From Tritrichomonas musculus (Eukaryota; Parabasalia; Tritrichomonadida; Tritrichomonadidae): a stretch of 64,000 bases of DNA. Under the pieces are notes generated by a model. The model was not told the DNA's origin, did no database searches, and saw only the letters and a list, made by a program, of their open reading frames with translations. The translations under genes were made by a program, and so were the position numbers. The stretch is taken from positions 1-64,000 of the forward strand of contig JAPFFF010000073.1 in the NCBI GenBank assembly GCA_039105265.1, given 5' to 3'. Each line of letters opens with the position of its first letter. Within the stretch, counting starts at the first letter, position 1. Below are positions 52,996 to 63,853 of this stretch, one piece after another.

Positions 52996-55505
52996 TTAAG
53001 AAGCCTTTTGAAATAATACAAAAATCTGATTAATAAAAAAATATTTTATTAATGTACCATTTTATTATATTATTGTTATTTAGTAATGATAGTGATAATA
53101 ATCTAACATAGAAGTAGAAAACCTAAAAAAGATATTGAATATGTATTTTTGAGAATAAATCTTTTAATAGATAGAATAATTTAAATATTTAAAAATTATG
53201 TAAATAAGAAAGATAATTTCTTTTTAACTAAAAATAGAGTAGCTGCAACAAATTCAAAACATGATCGTATTTTTTTTGAAGTGTGATATGAAAATTCTAT
53301 TTTTTTCTTAAATTTTTTTCAGTTGTATTTATTATTTCGGAAAGCAAATAATAAAATATATGTTGCAATGAGTTGTTTATTGATATTTAATATAGTGCAT
53401 GCTAAATAATTATAAATTGTAAACTTTTTTGTTGATTATTAGTATTTTTTTTAATTAAAAGCAAGGTTCCAATGAAAGGATCCTTTTTATAATAGACTGA
53501 AAAATATTTTAATATATGTAAAAATGATTAATCATGATATTAATTCAAATTTTATAGATAATTATAATATGAATTTGGATTGATTATTTTTGGATTTCTT
53601 TAGGTTTAAAGCTGGATTCATGAAATAGTTATGAACTTGCAGATTCACTAGGTTGGAAATCTTTCATTTAATAATTCAAATCCAATTCAAAAAGATAATT
53701 ACAAAGAAAGAATTCTATGTTTTGTTTTGTTACAAAATTTTTCACATTTTTTCATGAATAAAATTAAAATTATGCTTAACTCGACCAAGGAATTATTCTC
53801 ATATATTTGATATTTGTTTATTTATAATTAATTTTATATTTTTAGCAAATAAAGGATGACCGCATGCACATTTTTAGCATCGTGAATTTATGCATTTTTC
53901 CCAGGAATTTTAATCATTTATTTAAAAGGTGCAAACGCTCAAAATAAAGTTTTATATTATGTTATTATAAAATCATAAAACCTTCTTACCAATGAGAAAA
54001 ATCAATTTGACAGTCCACTTTTTGAGAGGGCTTGTCCAAAAAATTTCGTTGCAGCTACTCTCTAAAAATTAAGGTTTTTAAACTCAGAAAACATAATATG
54101 TAAACTATTCAATATTTTAATCTTTGTTTTTTATTTATCTCAACATTTAAATCATCTATATGATTTTAATTTAATAAATATATTATTTATCAAAGTTGTA
54201 AACTAATTATCTATATTTAATTATGAATATTTTTCAATTATTCCAAATTATTGATTAGTTATCTATATTCAAAAACTTTCAAATCAAATGTTATGTATTG
54301 TATAAACCATTAGAAATGATAATAAATATAATCACATTTGTATTTTCTATTAGAAATTACTAATTTTCTAATGTCAAAAAATTATCTAAAATTTCAGTTA
54401 TTAGTGCTAATTTATGTATACTTAAGTTTAACAAATATCAGGAAGATCTTTTTTCTTTTACTATTTTAATGAACTGGATTATATGGTAAAAGATATCAAA
54501 TAAGATAAGTTGAAAACTAAAAATTTCATGCTAGACACTCAAAAACATTTACAAATTCGCAATTTCAATATTATTATCATATTTCAAACCAAAAACAAAA
54601 GTTTAAAAAAATATATTATATGTAAAAATAATCTAACTATTCTTTCTAGGACTCAAAATAAATCAGTAAACTAATCATGTTTGATGATATATAATATAAT
54701 GGCGCATATCGATTTTAATGATTTTATTTATTGATCGTGATCTCGAAATCGGTACTTTTATCAGAAAAAATTGAATTTGATTTTCAAGGGGGCATTCAAA
54801 ATTGAGGGTAACCGCAATTTTATATAAAACCCTACTAAAAATTTAAATCTATCAAAAAGTGGGATAATCGTTTTATCTAGACCACTTTTTGAATGGTTTT
54901 TCTATCCATGAGCTACTCATGGAAAGTAAAAAACAGGCATCTTATAGGTGAAATTTAACTTACTCTGTTAAGAAAATTAACCAAAAAAATCGTAAATTTT
55001 AATTTTTCCTTAAAATTATAACTATTTGCTTTTTTTGATATAATTTTTTTTATTTTTACATATTTTTTCAGGAATATACGCACCAATGATCACCACAAGG
55101 CTGCGCGAAGCCAAATCAGGTTCCTTGAATTGCTGGATGAATCGGGAAGCTATTTGAATTATATATTTATGCATTCTTTAACCAAAATTGAATAAAAAAT
55201 GTATAAAAAAGTATTCAAAAAGTTAAAAAGTTTTCAAAAAGTGGTGTAGAAAAATACGATTCACCAAACAGATCCAATTAATTAAAATGTATCTAAAATA
55301 TAATGGCCCTTTATATGTAGCCAAATACTTTGACACTAGAAATAAATATAAATTTGTGGTTTTAAATTATTTGTTTTGAGCAAAAAAATTTTCTGTCTTC
55401 ATATCATTTGACGAATCAAATTTTCATTCAAATTTTTTTATGGCATTGAAAAAATATAGAACCTAAATTTTTTATAATAGTTTTAAATTGTTTCCTATCG
55501 CTCAG
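52996..55505. other. Long A+T-rich gene-free stretch
   Basis: No intact gene. Near 55076-55155 the base composition briefly rises and one frame reads RNIRTNDHHKAARSQIRFLE then LLDESGSYLNYIF. This may be a scrap of a lost gene, but it is too short to classify. Inverted phrases CAAAAAGTGG / CCACTTTTTG lie near 54856 and 54890. Confidence 0.4.
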
Positions 55506-55709
55506 ATGCTAAAAACAGATTTCAATTTGATTCTTTCCCAAGAACAAAGTTTAAAAGATCAAAAGACTGACTCTGATTTAGATATTTGCTCTCCGATGAG
55601 CGATTTTATTTCAGAAATAGAAGAAGAAGTATATAATGAAGATATGTTGTTTTTATATCAATATTCAAGAGAATCATCAAGTTTACAAAGTCGCTGTCGA
55701 TTTTATTGA
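55506..55709 (+). other. Possible N-terminus of the helicase, other frame
   Basis: From the ATG at 55506 an acidic, gene-like frame reads MLKTDFNLILSQEQSLKDQK, SDLDICSPMSDFISEIEEEV and MLFLYQYSRE, then soon stops. The helicase frame takes over at almost the same place. One extra base, perhaps in the TTGTTTTT run near 55644-55651, would explain the change of frame. It is either a true frameshift, an assembly error, or an unrelated short upstream frame. Confidence 0.45.
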
Positions 55710-58700
55710 AGAATTAAAAAATCCAATCCCAATTGAAACTTCAACTCATATCTTTAACCACATGCAAAGCATCATAAAAGTCATCTATGATCTCGTTGAA
55801 TATCAAGATGATGTTCCTGATGATGATGTACAAATTGAAAATTGGCGAAATATCATGATACAAACATTATTAATTGCCAAAACATATTACAATTTCTCCA
55901 AAAATGAAAGAAATGCCAAATGTATAGAGATAGCTCAAAGTCTTCTTAATTTCGCATTTAATATTGAATTCGAACCAAAACTCGAATCCAAGATTTTTTC
56001 AGTTCTTCCAGAACTTGAAACTTTTCTAACTTCAAAAGAATCCATTTTCAGCTTAGAAAGTTCGACTGGATCAGGCAAAACGAGATGTGTTCCATTTTTC
56101 CTCTCAATTCTTGCATTTCAGGAAAACTTTGTTCGTCCTTTCATAATTATGACGCAGCCAAGCAGCAATCTCATTGATTCCAAAGTTCAAGACTTCAAGA
56201 CGATTCTTTCAAATGTTTCAATTCTAACGGATGTCGATGAAATCATTCATTACGGGCAAAAAAAGCAAATTCGGCAGCCAATTCTGGGTCTTCTGACGCC
56301 CTACAATGCGCTGATTCTGATTGAAAAGAGCAAGAAAACTGGCATTGATCTTTTCGGTCGTTCCAGATGGGTTCTTGATGAAGTTCATGACAGAACAATC
56401 TTCATTGACACGATTATTGGCTTCTTGCATCAAGAACTGGACAAGATTGACAACTTTCCGTGTCAAATCACGTTGATGACAGCAACGATGGACCAAAGTA
56501 TTCAAAAATCACTTGGCAAAACGGCCAAGAACATCACACTTAAAGATTACACGCCGTACAATGTTAGAGAGATCATTGATGACAGCAATGACACGCGTGA
56601 CATTCCTGGAATTGCAACGGACTACATGTTTCAGATATTGGAAGAGATGAGAAACGGAACGATCGAGCCAGGCCACATTCTAATCTTTGTTGCCGGGAAT
56701 GCTGACTGCCAGGCGATATTGCGAGACATCCAGCAAAGAGAAGAGAAAATGAACAAAGATGTTGAAAGGAAAATTAAGCATATAAAGATTCATTTTGATG
56801 AGTTTTCAACTGTTGATTCAACTTATCAAGAAATTGAAAGAGAAGCTTACAATCCTGATAATCTTTATATTTTGCCGATACAACTTGCAGGTTATGTCAG
56901 CCAGGTACAAAAGACAGTTGCTCAAAATCCTCTTCCAACGAGACTCAGAAATGTGATTAAAATCATTGTTAGCACAAACATCATTGAATCATCAATTACT
57001 ATTCTCGACCTTGCTGCTGTGATTGACAGTGGTCTCTACAATAGGGCAAAGTTCGATCCTGAAACAGAAATCACAAAAATCACTAAAGAATCAATCTCAA
57101 AGAAAATGGCTACACAAAGAAGAGGAAGAGTTGGAAGGACAAGAAAAGGCGTTTATGTTGGTATTTCTACGGGAATGTATCAAGATATTGATCCACAAAT
57201 AAAGACGAGTGATTTATCGGCTTCTTTATTGTCGCTTAGAGGAATTGGAATCAAGCTAGAAAAAGTTGAAAAGTTGCCAGATGAGCCAGATCCTTCACAA
57301 ATTGAAAAAAATATCGACGATCTAAAAGCAATTGGCGCACTTGACGATAAAGGAAATATAACGCAAAAAGGAAGAGAAATCTGTAATTTATCAAGTGATT
57401 TTTCACCATTTTTTGCTTCCGTTATTCTTGATATCAGAAAAAGTACTAAATCTGAATATAAAGAAATATTGGCAGCATTAATTATCCTCATTATTACAAG
57501 CCAACAACTCATCTCTAACCAAAGATGCCCAGTTCTTGAGAAGAACTTTGATAAGTCATCAGACATCATCACAATTTTACGTACTTTGAATGAGCTTTTT
57601 AAAGAGAATTATCAAGATCAAAAAGATAAGTGTCACCAATTTGGATTTGATCAAGTGAGTTACACACGTTTAATCACCTCTTTCTCTCATTTTATTCACA
57701 AAATATTCAAGAGAAGTTCGAATGATTATGACTTTCTTGGAAGACATATAAGAGAGATAAGAAAATTAATATCAACGATAAATTTGATGGAATTTATTAA
57801 TATCGTCATTTCAACAATTTATCAAACTAAACCTAAATGGATATTTGAAAGAACATTTTCATTCCGAGGTGTTTCTGGTCTTGAAAGGATTCCATCAGTT
57901 AATGCATTCAATTATCAAACCCAAAAAGAAGTCATTATTGGTTCGAGACCTGGGTGGAAAGGATTGGAATGTGATGAAAACATTTTTGTTTTTTCACTCA
58001 TTGCACGATACAACACAATCTTTGGTACAATTGTGCACAGATATCCACAGCAAGCATTGAATCCGCAATTCAAGTGTATTGCTTTTGAATTCAATGACAA
58101 CATTTCGATTCCATTCTTTAATGAAATGTTAAGAAGCGTTAACAAAGACCAATTATTTTTACCAATGAATATAAAGCCAACAAATCAAGCTGGTTCATTA
58201 ACAACATTGATATACCAATCAAGATGGAGGAATTCCAATTATCTATCGATTTGCACGAGAGATGTAAAAAATGTAGAAAAAATGAAAAATTTAATTAAAA
58301 AAGTCAAAATGTTGATGCCATTTGTTGGCAAATCAATGCTTGTTGATATTCCTGAAGTTGAATCACTTGTAGAAATATATTCAATTGGTGGATCTCAATA
58401 TTCTACAAAAATTTATACATTGAATGATCATCCACATGCCTATGTTTATAATGATGACATGTTCTACTATTTATATGATCATATTTCTGACTTGTCCAAG
58501 ACTGATTCACCATTAAAAATAGCTATTAACATGAATTACATTATTAATAGGCCTGGCTATGACATCAATCCATTCATCATTATTTCCAACAATGTGATTG
58601 ATGGTTGTTTCAACGAAATTGATTGGCCATCGTTAATTAGAGCAAATCCGCCTAAAATTGACAATCCTTTCATTGAAGAAGTGAACTCAATGGCACCTAA

Positions 58701-60876
58701 TATCATAACTGCTCACGAAAACTTGCAAGTTCTCTATTCATTCATGGGAAACAGTAAGAAATTGTCTGATGTCATTTTAAACATTCTGAAAACAAATTTT
58801 GTTGATGATTTAATTGTAAAGAAAATTACTTTGCCAAAAATTGTTTACGGAAAAGATGTTGATTATGACGTTGAATCCAATAGGATCAAAAAAGAAATTG
58901 AGAATAACGAATCAAAGATTTCTTCAATAAAAAGAAGTGAAGCAATGTATTTTAACCAGAAAGAAATATATGAGCAATATAGAGATGAAGAATATCCAAG
59001 GTTAATGAAAGATTATCAAAGAAGACTCATAAAATATGAAAGAGATTTGAAAGAACAACAAAAATTACTAAAACAATTGGAAAAGAAAAAGCAGCAAGAA
59101 TTAATTGAGATGCAAAAACAGCAAGAACTATTTGAGTTACAAGAACAAGGGCAAGAGCAATCAAAAGGTAGAAGAAAGAGAAAACGAAGAGCTCATAAAA
59201 AACTTCAACAAAAACAAAATTCGCAAATTGATCAAGAATTAGAAATAATATTGCAGCCAATTAAGAAGCCTAAAAAACCTAGAGAGCCAAAAGAACCAAA
59301 GAAGCCAGATTTCAACAAAAACCGGCAAACAATTCAAGCATGCAACAAGAACCTAAATAGACTAGAAAATGAATTAGAGCCAATGAATATATATTATAAA
59401 AGAAGAGAAAAGCTGATCAATGAATTACGCTTGAATGGCTTCATTAGTAACATTAAAACTTGTGGCTCAGACGGATGCATCATCACAATGAATCCAAACA
59501 GAATTAAAATACATGACACATCATTGTGGAAGTGTGATTTGATCACCAAATATGAAGTCGTAATCACTCATCACGTATTTCATTCAATGCCTGTTACCAA
59601 ATTCAAAGAAATCATTCAGAATGTCTCTGACAAGTTTGGATTGTTTGCCAATAAAATCAGTGAATATCATCGTTTGGATTCATTTGGTCAGTTGGGCTAC
59701 TTAACTGTCCAAATAATGGGTAAACAACTTGTTATTCCATTCATCAAAACAATCCTTGACGAACTCGACAAAGGAGCCAATCTTAAAAGTAGCCATGAAT
59801 TCGAATTGCCACAGACGATTATCAGTAACATTGAAATCTCTCATCCAGCGAACATTGAATACTTCATTAAACTGATGAGGAAAAACAAGATTGACGTTTC
59901 ACTTGAAGGATCAGTTGTTAGTGGGCCATTAAGCGAAGTACGAAATGCATTTCAATTAATCAATCAAAGACGAATTGAGCTTCTTTTCCCTTTCATATCA
60001 ATCAAAATACCAAAATGCATTTTCGCCGCCAAAATAAATGAAAAAATAAACCGAGCAAACAGCTCACGACCACCGAACAAACAGTGGGTTAAAATCAAGA
60101 CAGAGCTTGTTATTCCGCGAGAAGATTATAAGGAATGTAAAAGCATCATCAATCATCTTGCTGGTCCAAAAACACACGTGCATGGATGCATATATTTCTG
60201 CGATGATCCGCAGCTTTCTAATCAGTATCTCCCTGTTTATCGTGATGCAAAAACGCCCGTGTTAAGGCCACTTTGTGTTAGCTGCATCAAAGAAACATTG
60301 CATTACGCAACAAACAACTTCTTCGACGCAAAAAGACACAGCTACTCAAAAGAGTTCCTAGAAAATAACATCGAGTCAATTCCGCCAATTTCCATTTGCG
60401 AAGACTCGTCTGATAAAAAAACGGGCGAAACGTGGCCAATTGTCCCTTTTGCTCAACTTTTCTGTGTGCTGCAGGACGAATTCGAAGTCAAAGCAATGTC
60501 GAGGGCCTGGGTGAAAGGCGTCATCGAACAGTCAATAAGAACTTGTCCATCAATCATTACTTGCTGCCCGGATCATCCGCAAAAGAAGTACCTCATTGGA
60601 AAGAATCCGATTCATTGTAACTGTGAGTCGTGCAAGCTTTGCTTCTGCATCTCATGCATGGCATGGCATGATCCGGCAAATCTCTGCGAGAAATTGGACA
60701 AGTCAATTCCTCGCTGCCCGAAGTGCGGAGCTCCGACATTCAAAAGCGACGGTTGTAATCATATTCAGTGCAAGTGTGGAGCTCATTGGTGCTATAAATG
60801 TGGCGCTGGCCCGTTCACAAGCGGAGATCAATGCTATGCACATATATCAAAAGTTCATAAAAGTTTTGTTGAATAA
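55636..60876 (+). CDS. DEAH-box RNA helicase fused to RBR ubiquitin-ligase module
   Basis: A 1746-residue protein (from the ATG at 55636). Helicase core: Walker A STGSGKT (143-149), DEVH box 248-251, motif III TAT (282-284), motif V IVSTNIIESSITI (about 444-456), motif VI QRRGRVGRTR (494-503), followed by the winged-helix and ratchet regions of DEAH helicases. Residues about 1075-1260 are a charged coiled coil. The C-terminus (about 1620-1715) is a BRcat/Rcat pair: CPDHP...CNCESCKLCFCISCMAWH and CPKCGAPTFKSDGC*NHIQC, where Cys1707 in the GCNH signature is the predicted catalytic Cys of RBR ligases. A canonical RING1 is not obvious; LCVSCIKE (about 1550) is all I see. The same fusion is known in plant DEAH11/12-type proteins. 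Likely role: RNA-dependent ubiquitin ligase. Confidence 0.93.
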   Translation: MKICCFYINIQENHQVYKVAVDFIEELKNPIPIETSTHIFNHMQSIIKVIYDLVEYQDDVPDDDVQIENWRNIMIQTLLIAKTYYNFSKNERNAKCIEIAQSLLNFAFNIEFEPKLESKIFSVLPELETFLTSKESIFSLESSTGSGKTRCVPFFLSILAFQENFVRPFIIMTQPSSNLIDSKVQDFKTILSNVSILTDVDEIIHYGQKKQIRQPILGLLTPYNALILIEKSKKTGIDLFGRSRWVLDEVHDRTIFIDTIIGFLHQELDKIDNFPCQITLMTATMDQSIQKSLGKTAKNITLKDYTPYNVREIIDDSNDTRDIPGIATDYMFQILEEMRNGTIEPGHILIFVAGNADCQAILRDIQQREEKMNKDVERKIKHIKIHFDEFSTVDSTYQEIEREAYNPDNLYILPIQLAGYVSQVQKTVAQNPLPTRLRNVIKIIVSTNIIESSITILDLAAVIDSGLYNRAKFDPETEITKITKESISKKMATQRRGRVGRTRKGVYVGISTGMYQDIDPQIKTSDLSASLLSLRGIGIKLEKVEKLPDEPDPSQIEKNIDDLKAIGALDDKGNITQKGREICNLSSDFSPFFASVILDIRKSTKSEYKEILAALIILIITSQQLISNQRCPVLEKNFDKSSDIITILRTLNELFKENYQDQKDKCHQFGFDQVSYTRLITSFSHFIHKIFKRSSNDYDFLGRHIREIRKLISTINLMEFINIVISTIYQTKPKWIFERTFSFRGVSGLERIPSVNAFNYQTQKEVIIGSRPGWKGLECDENIFVFSLIARYNTIFGTIVHRYPQQALNPQFKCIAFEFNDNISIPFFNEMLRSVNKDQLFLPMNIKPTNQAGSLTTLIYQSRWRNSNYLSICTRDVKNVEKMKNLIKKVKMLMPFVGKSMLVDIPEVESLVEIYSIGGSQYSTKIYTLNDHPHAYVYNDDMFYYLYDHISDLSKTDSPLKIAINMNYIINRPGYDINPFIIISNNVIDGCFNEIDWPSLIRANPPKIDNPFIEEVNSMAPNIITAHENLQVLYSFMGNSKKLSDVILNILKTNFVDDLIVKKITLPKIVYGKDVDYDVESNRIKKEIENNESKISSIKRSEAMYFNQKEIYEQYRDEEYPRLMKDYQRRLIKYERDLKEQQKLLKQLEKKKQQELIEMQKQQELFELQEQGQEQSKGRRKRKRRAHKKLQQKQNSQIDQELEIILQPIKKPKKPREPKEPKKPDFNKNRQTIQACNKNLNRLENELEPMNIYYKRREKLINELRLNGFISNIKTCGSDGCIITMNPNRIKIHDTSLWKCDLITKYEVVITHHVFHSMPVTKFKEIIQNVSDKFGLFANKISEYHRLDSFGQLGYLTVQIMGKQLVIPFIKTILDELDKGANLKSSHEFELPQTIISNIEISHPANIEYFIKLMRKNKIDVSLEGSVVSGPLSEVRNAFQLINQRRIELLFPFISIKIPKCIFAAKINEKINRANSSRPPNKQWVKIKTELVIPREDYKECKSIINHLAGPKTHVHGCIYFCDDPQLSNQYLPVYRDAKTPVLRPLCVSCIKETLHYATNNFFDAKRHSYSKEFLENNIESIPPISICEDSSDKKTGETWPIVPFAQLFCVLQDEFEVKAMSRAWVKGVIEQSIRTCPSIITCCPDHPQKKYLIGKNPIHCNCESCKLCFCISCMAWHDPANLCEKLDKSIPRCPKCGAPTFKSDGCNHIQCKCGAHWCYKCGAGPFTSGDQCYAHISKVHKSFVE

Positions 60877-60949
60877 AAAAATTATTAGAATATTTAATAT
60901 TGAAAAAAATTGTCATTTTTAAAGATTTTGTAATCGGTAACAGTAATTC

Positions 60950-61081
60950 CTAAGTATAAACATTAATAAGAATCATACCAATCATATAACTTGTTATATG
61001 TCCAATATCAAACAAATACTTTCCACCAGGCATTGGGTCTCTGCTTAATAACCTTTTTGCAAGGTATCTTTCAACTTCCAT
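60950..61081 (-). CDS. Possible 43-residue small protein
   Basis: An ATG at 61081 opens MEVERYLAKRLLSRDPMPGG, then KYLFDIGHITSYMIGMILIN, ending VYT and TAG. The frame is open above the ATG too (TKSSHEE). It has normal amino-acid composition and lies tail-to-tail with the helicase. The last half could form a membrane helix. It may be a small gene or the 3' end of a lost one; family not recognised. Confidence 0.35.
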   Translation of the reverse strand: MEVERYLAKRLLSRDPMPGGKYLFDIGHITSYMIGMILINVYT

Positions 61082-61330
61082 TTCCTCGTGCGAAGACTTA
61101 GTAAAAAAATTAATAATATAATATAATTCTGAGAGTTGATTCAATTGTGATTATTAAAAAAAAAAAAAATTATCTTGATTTTTTCTTCAAACAGAAAGAT
61201 TGAATCCTCAAATAAAATATAAAAATATATTTATAATTTAATAAATAATGTAAAAAAATCTATCAACGTCTTGTAAAACTGTGATTTCAAAAACAATTAT
61301 TTGAAAAACGTTTAAAATTTTCAAAATCTT

Positions 61331-62617
61331 ATGAGTTTAAATAAGCAAATTCAACTGAATTTTTCTAGCATTTTGCAGGTTCCAATTCAAAGTTACAGTA
61401 ATGAATTCACATTTGTGGTAAATGGGAAAGAATTTCAGACAAGCCGACTAATTTCAGATCTCATATCACCCAAAATCAGTCAAATTCACTCTATTGATCC
61501 GACTTTAGACATTTTAATAATTAATACTAAAGAAAAAGGCGATTTTTCTCGTATTCTCCAGCTAGTTAATTTCCAATTGAATGAAATCGAAGATAATGAA
61601 GTTCCATTTTTTACCGAAGTTCTTCAAATTCTTTGCAATGACAAGATTGAGATTAAAGATGAGAACCCTATTGAATTAACCAAAGATAATGTCATCAAAG
61701 AGCTTCAAAAGCACGAATCAAATTCCAAAGTGAATTCAGAACTTTATTTGAAAGAAATTGAATTCATTTCCACGGTGATGAATGAACTGATGGCATCACA
61801 AGAAGATGAATTAATTAGTCTAAGCAAAGAAACACTTGAAAGAATCCTAAATAACGAGAATCTCATTATTGATTCAGAAGACGCACTTTTGCGTTTTGTC
61901 AACAAACTTTACAAAAGTGACAAGTCCTATTCAAATTTGTATGAATACGTTTATTTTAGTTATGTCACATCACCAGCTATGAAAGAATTCACAGAAATAT
62001 TCGACATGAATGACATCACAGGCGAAATTTGGATCCGTCTTTGCGAGCGACTTGACAAAGAAATAGTGAAATTGAGTGCAAGAAAAAGTTGCCGGCACGA
62101 AAAGAAAATCTTCACTCCGAATGAGAAGGATCCTTTTTCGGGCATCATCAACTATCTTCGCGAGAATCCAAGCACCGAAAATGAGGTAAAAGTGACAGCA
62201 TCATCAGTCAACAGCAACGACGAGCCTTATCAGCCTCGAACAGTCATTTTGAAGGAAAACAACGATGGTTGGTTCATCTCAAAGAACAGGTCTGGAAGTT
62301 GGTTGACCATCGATTTTAACGAGCATCGAATAATCCCAACTGATTACACGATCAGGTCTTATAAAACTTATCCTAATTGGGCCCATCCGAAAAGTTGGGT
62401 GGTTGAAGTGTCAAATGATAATAGCAAATGGACGGTTATCGATGAGGTGAATAACTGCTCGTTTTTGAATGGAAGAAGAGTTGTTCACACATTCAAAATT
62501 GAAAAAAATCTCTCAGATGAATTCCGTTATTTTAGATTTCGCCAGACTGGACCAAATTGGATAAATAACAATCATCTTGTGTTTGAATCAATTGAAGTAT
62601 ATGGTGAATTGATATAA
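61331..62617 (+). CDS. BTB-like protein with F5/8 type C domain
   Basis: A 428-residue protein starting at the first ATG. Residues about 20-115 resemble a BTB/POZ domain (EFTFVVNGKEFQTSRLISDL is the usual start; it then gives S..I......D). Residues about 120-235 are a BACK-like helical region. Residues about 270-428 are an F5/8C (discoidin-like, galactose-binding) domain: VKVTASSVNSNDEPYQPRTV, GSWLTIDFNEHRIIPTDYTI, HPKSWVVEVSNDNSKWTVID, FRYFRFRQTGPNWINNNHLV. The same order is found in animal BTBD9 and in a very large trichomonad family. It has no signal peptide, so the F5/8C domain works inside the cell, perhaps in a cullin-3 ubiquitin ligase; partners are unknown. Complete. Confidence 0.88.
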   Translation: MSLNKQIQLNFSSILQVPIQSYSNEFTFVVNGKEFQTSRLISDLISPKISQIHSIDPTLDILIINTKEKGDFSRILQLVNFQLNEIEDNEVPFFTEVLQILCNDKIEIKDENPIELTKDNVIKELQKHESNSKVNSELYLKEIEFISTVMNELMASQEDELISLSKETLERILNNENLIIDSEDALLRFVNKLYKSDKSYSNLYEYVYFSYVTSPAMKEFTEIFDMNDITGEIWIRLCERLDKEIVKLSARKSCRHEKKIFTPNEKDPFSGIINYLRENPSTENEVKVTASSVNSNDEPYQPRTVILKENNDGWFISKNRSGSWLTIDFNEHRIIPTDYTIRSYKTYPNWAHPKSWVVEVSNDNSKWTVIDEVNNCSFLNGRRVVHTFKIEKNLSDEFRYFRFRQTGPNWINNNHLVFESIEVYGELI

Positions 62618-62689
62618 CTCTTAAGTTATGATTTGCATTTTATAAACAATAATAAAATAATAATTTATATTGATATTTATCTTAACATG

Positions 62690-63270
62690 AATGCGTTATT
62701 TTCGTATCATAAATGCTGCTTGTGTATTTTTTAACTCTTTCATCTAAAAGTTCAGGTGCCATGAAGCGGAAAGCTCCAACACCATTTGATAATGCGAGGA
62801 TGGCGAAGCTTTAGTAGGGTATCGATCTCGGTCATGGACTTTTTCAATGAATTAGGGGTGAAATTTTTCTAATGCTTTCATTGCGTGGTTTTTAACAGAA
62901 GAAGTACCACCTTGACCTATTTGAACGACAACTTCAAACTAGCCGATATTGGATCCAATTGCTGTCACATCATTATGAATTTGAATTGATGACAAGTTAG
63001 TGCACCCATTGAATTAGTAATCTGAAATGCGAGCGAATTTCGGTGGAATTTTAATCATTTGTAAACTTGTACAATAATAAAAAGAGAAAGATCCAATTGA
63101 TTTTGCATCATCATGAATTGTAACTGATCTCAGATTAGTGCATTCCTTAAATAATCCATACGCATTGCTGGTGGCTTTCGGTGGAATTGAAAAATTTCGG
63201 AAATTTGTGTGCTCACAAAAAGCTTTACATTCAACTGATTTCACATCATTATGAATTAAAGTTTAAATTT
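62690..63270 (-). pseudogene. Broken BspA LRR - kinase gene
   Basis: From the right: LRR phrases CEHTNFRNFSIPPKATSNAY, ECTNLRSVTIHDDAKSIGSF and CTSLQMIKIPPKFARISDY, a TAA, and FNGCTNLSSIQIHNDVTAIG; another stop; then FEVVVQIGQGGTSSV, which is a kinase glycine loop, and KALEKFHP; then GVGAFRFMAPELLDERVKKY, the kinase activation-loop end. The middle of the kinase is deleted and at least three stops or shifts are present. The order, LRR before kinase, differs from the intact gene at 38207-40912. Confidence 0.75.
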
Positions 63271-63289
63271 TCATGATTCGCAGCCATTA

Positions 63290-63853
63290 ATGGCTGATGA
63301 TGAAGAAACAAAGACAGAAAAAGATAATTCAAAAATGAAAATGTTATTTAGTGTTATAATTGCCATTATTATTAGAATATTGCAAGGTAGATCGATATGA
63401 TATTTAATATTTGGACCAAGATCAAGGATAATCGATGAAATAATTAATGGAGATGATGTTTCTGAAATAACAGATCCAAAAGATTCATATTCTCTAATTG
63501 ATGTTTCCAAACCAACAGAACGGAGTTTTTATGAGAATAGAAAACTCAATTTTTCAGTGTATGAAATTGAAGAAAAAATTGGTAATTATGTTCAAAATAA
63601 GAGTTTTCCTGTCAAATTATTCTGTAAAGGTGACAAAAAAGCATCTAAGGCAAAAGAAACGATACTAATTGTTGGCTATAAAAATGTTGTAAATTTTGGT
63701 GGTATAGAAACAAGCATAATTAAAGTAAGTGTTTTAATAGGAAATAGAATTATTTATTGTAAGTATATGAGAATGAATACTGTTTTAACTTTAGCCTTTA
63801 TTTTTATCTCAAAATCAATAATTTCTTATAAATTTTTCATAAATAACTTATGA
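63290..63853 (+). pseudogene. Unidentified membrane-protein-like gene with one stop
   Basis: From the ATG at 63290 the frame reads MADDEETKTEKDNSKMKM and a hydrophobic stretch LFSVIIAIIIRIL, meets TGA at 63398-63400, and then stays open for 150 codons: GPRSRIIDEIINGDDVSEIT, SYSLIDVSKPTERSFYENRK, KSFPVKLFCKGDKKASKAKE. A second hydrophobic stretch near the end (LTLAFIFISKSIIS) leads to TGA at 63851. One changed codon separates it from an intact gene, so it is a young pseudogene or contains a sequencing error. Family not recognised. Confidence 0.5.

Noticed and set aside
55076-55155. Brief G+C rise with a protein-like frame before the helicase
   Set aside because: Too short to classify and not joined to the helicase by any recognisable splice signal; noted in the spacer entry only.
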